Below the pieces are notes generated by a model that saw only the letters and a program-made list of their open reading frames with translations, had not been told where the DNA came from and ran no database searches. Below, in pieces: positions 63,669-64,000 of a stretch of DNA of 64,000 nucleotides. How positions within the stretch are numbered: position 1 is the first letter of the stretch; every line of letters starts with the position of its first letter. The stretch covers positions 496,001 to 560,000 of the forward strand of contig JBFXAF010000001.1 of NCBI GenBank assembly GCA_050184585.1. The letters run 5' to 3'. A program made the position numbers and the translations under genes. Source of the DNA: JBFXAF01 sp050184585. Lineage in GTDB: Bacteria; Pseudomonadota; Alphaproteobacteria; Rhizobiales; Rhizobiaceae.

Positions 63669-64000
63669 GCGATCATGTCCATCAGATCATCGACCGCCGC
63701 GGCGGAAGGAACGTCCGGCAGAACCGGCCGGTCGATCATGACGACTTCGACGCCGAGCCGGCGCGCCGCCGCGATCTTGCCGACGGTCGCCGAACCGCCG
63801 CTGTTCTTCGACACCAGCACGTCGATCCGCTCGGCCGCCATCAGCTCGGCCTCGGCCGCTTCGCCGAACGGTCCTCGCGCGAGGATGTAGCGCGCGTCGG
63901 GCACGCCGAGCGGCGGCTCGACCGCATCGACGGAGCGGATCAGGTAGGCGTTCCGGGGCGCAGCCTCGAAGGCATGGACCTCGTTGCGACCCAGCGTGAG
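63632..64000 (-). CDS. cobK: precorrin-6A reductase CobK, C-terminal part
   Basis: The 3' part of a minus-strand gene whose 5' end lies beyond the window. About 122 residues are visible. The sequence VLVSKNSGGSATVGKIAAARRLGVEVVMIDRP is the C-terminal NADPH-binding signature of CobK/CbiJ. CobK reduces precorrin-6A to dihydro-precorrin-6. The GTG at 63904 is internal, not the true start, since the frame continues to the window edge. It is antiparallel to cobJ with a 37-nt 3' overlap. Confidence 0.9.
   Translation of the reverse strand, partial: LTLGRNEVHAFEAAPRNAYLIRSVDAVEPPLGVPDARYILARGPFGEAAEAELMAAERIDVLVSKNSGGSATVGKIAAARRLGVEVVMIDRPVLPDVPSAAAVDDLMDMIAHRLASAEKRGV

Overview
The window looks like a chromosomal segment of an alphaproteobacterium of the order Rhizobiales, most likely near Mesorhizobium/Phyllobacteriaceae. 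This is inferred from gene content: a glpSTPQUV-type glycerol ABC system, BA14K and invasion-associated-locus-B family proteins, a bacterial phosphatidylcholine synthase, the aerobic cob pathway, and a recG//sdhE-mfd arrangement. Base composition is high GC throughout. No prophage, IS transposase, CRISPR array, rRNA or plasmid gene is visible. Two small tRNA genes are present.

Layout. (1) 1-6.7 kb: the 3' part of a glycerol operon on the + strand (glpS end, glpT, glpP, glpQ, glpU, glpV, glpK), with strong stem-loops on both sides of the binding-protein gene glpV. (2) 6.7-9.1 kb: small secreted proteins, a glycosyltransferase and tRNA-Lys. (3) 9.3-21.2 kb: housekeeping genes: ccdA-type protein, EamA transporter, glmU, glmS, a DUF502 protein, recG, sdhE, mfd. 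(4) 21.4-24.7 kb: a DsbA-like oxidoreductase, an orphan oligopeptide-type binding protein and an ialB-type protein. (5) 25-33.4 kb: a long minus-strand run, dacA-type PBP, tmk, holB, metG, an FkbM methyltransferase, TatD, an MBL hydrolase, then ybaK-like and hspQ. (6) 33.5-39 kb: rlpA, tRNA-Ser, a TerC-family protein, a VOC protein, rimO and a CgeB-like glycosyltransferase. (7) 39-43.8 kb: a BMP-type nucleoside ABC uptake operon. (8) 43.9-49.5 kb: an operon of DUF2182, DUF1326, pcs and a quinone reductase, then a UbiH-type hydroxylase and an AEC transporter. (9) 49.6-64 kb: a large cobalamin cluster: cobF, a phosphatase, cobC, cobD, cobO, cobP, cbtA, cbtB, two back-to-back cobalamin riboswitches, DUF1636, cobW, cobN, cobG, cobH, cobI, cobJ and the end of cobK.

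How the genes work together. The glp genes import glycerol and phosphorylate it. The cob cluster carries most of the aerobic corrin-ring route (CobI, G, J, F, H, K, N), the adenosylation and nucleotide-loop steps (CobO, C, D, P), and a predicted cobalt importer (CbtAB). Both major arms, cbtBA-cobPO and DUF1636-cobW-cobNGHIJ, start from one 90-bp divergent promoter region and each is preceded by its own B12 riboswitch.

The least explained structure is a dispersed repeat present twice in opposite orientation (24728-25002 and 31828-32138). It has 24-bp terminal inverted repeats and a frame open from end to end on both strands in both copies. The copies differ by a 36-bp, frame-preserving insertion that carries a perfect hairpin. 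A second, unrelated 143-bp inverted-repeat element (35904-36046) abuts a stop codon in the same way as the first.
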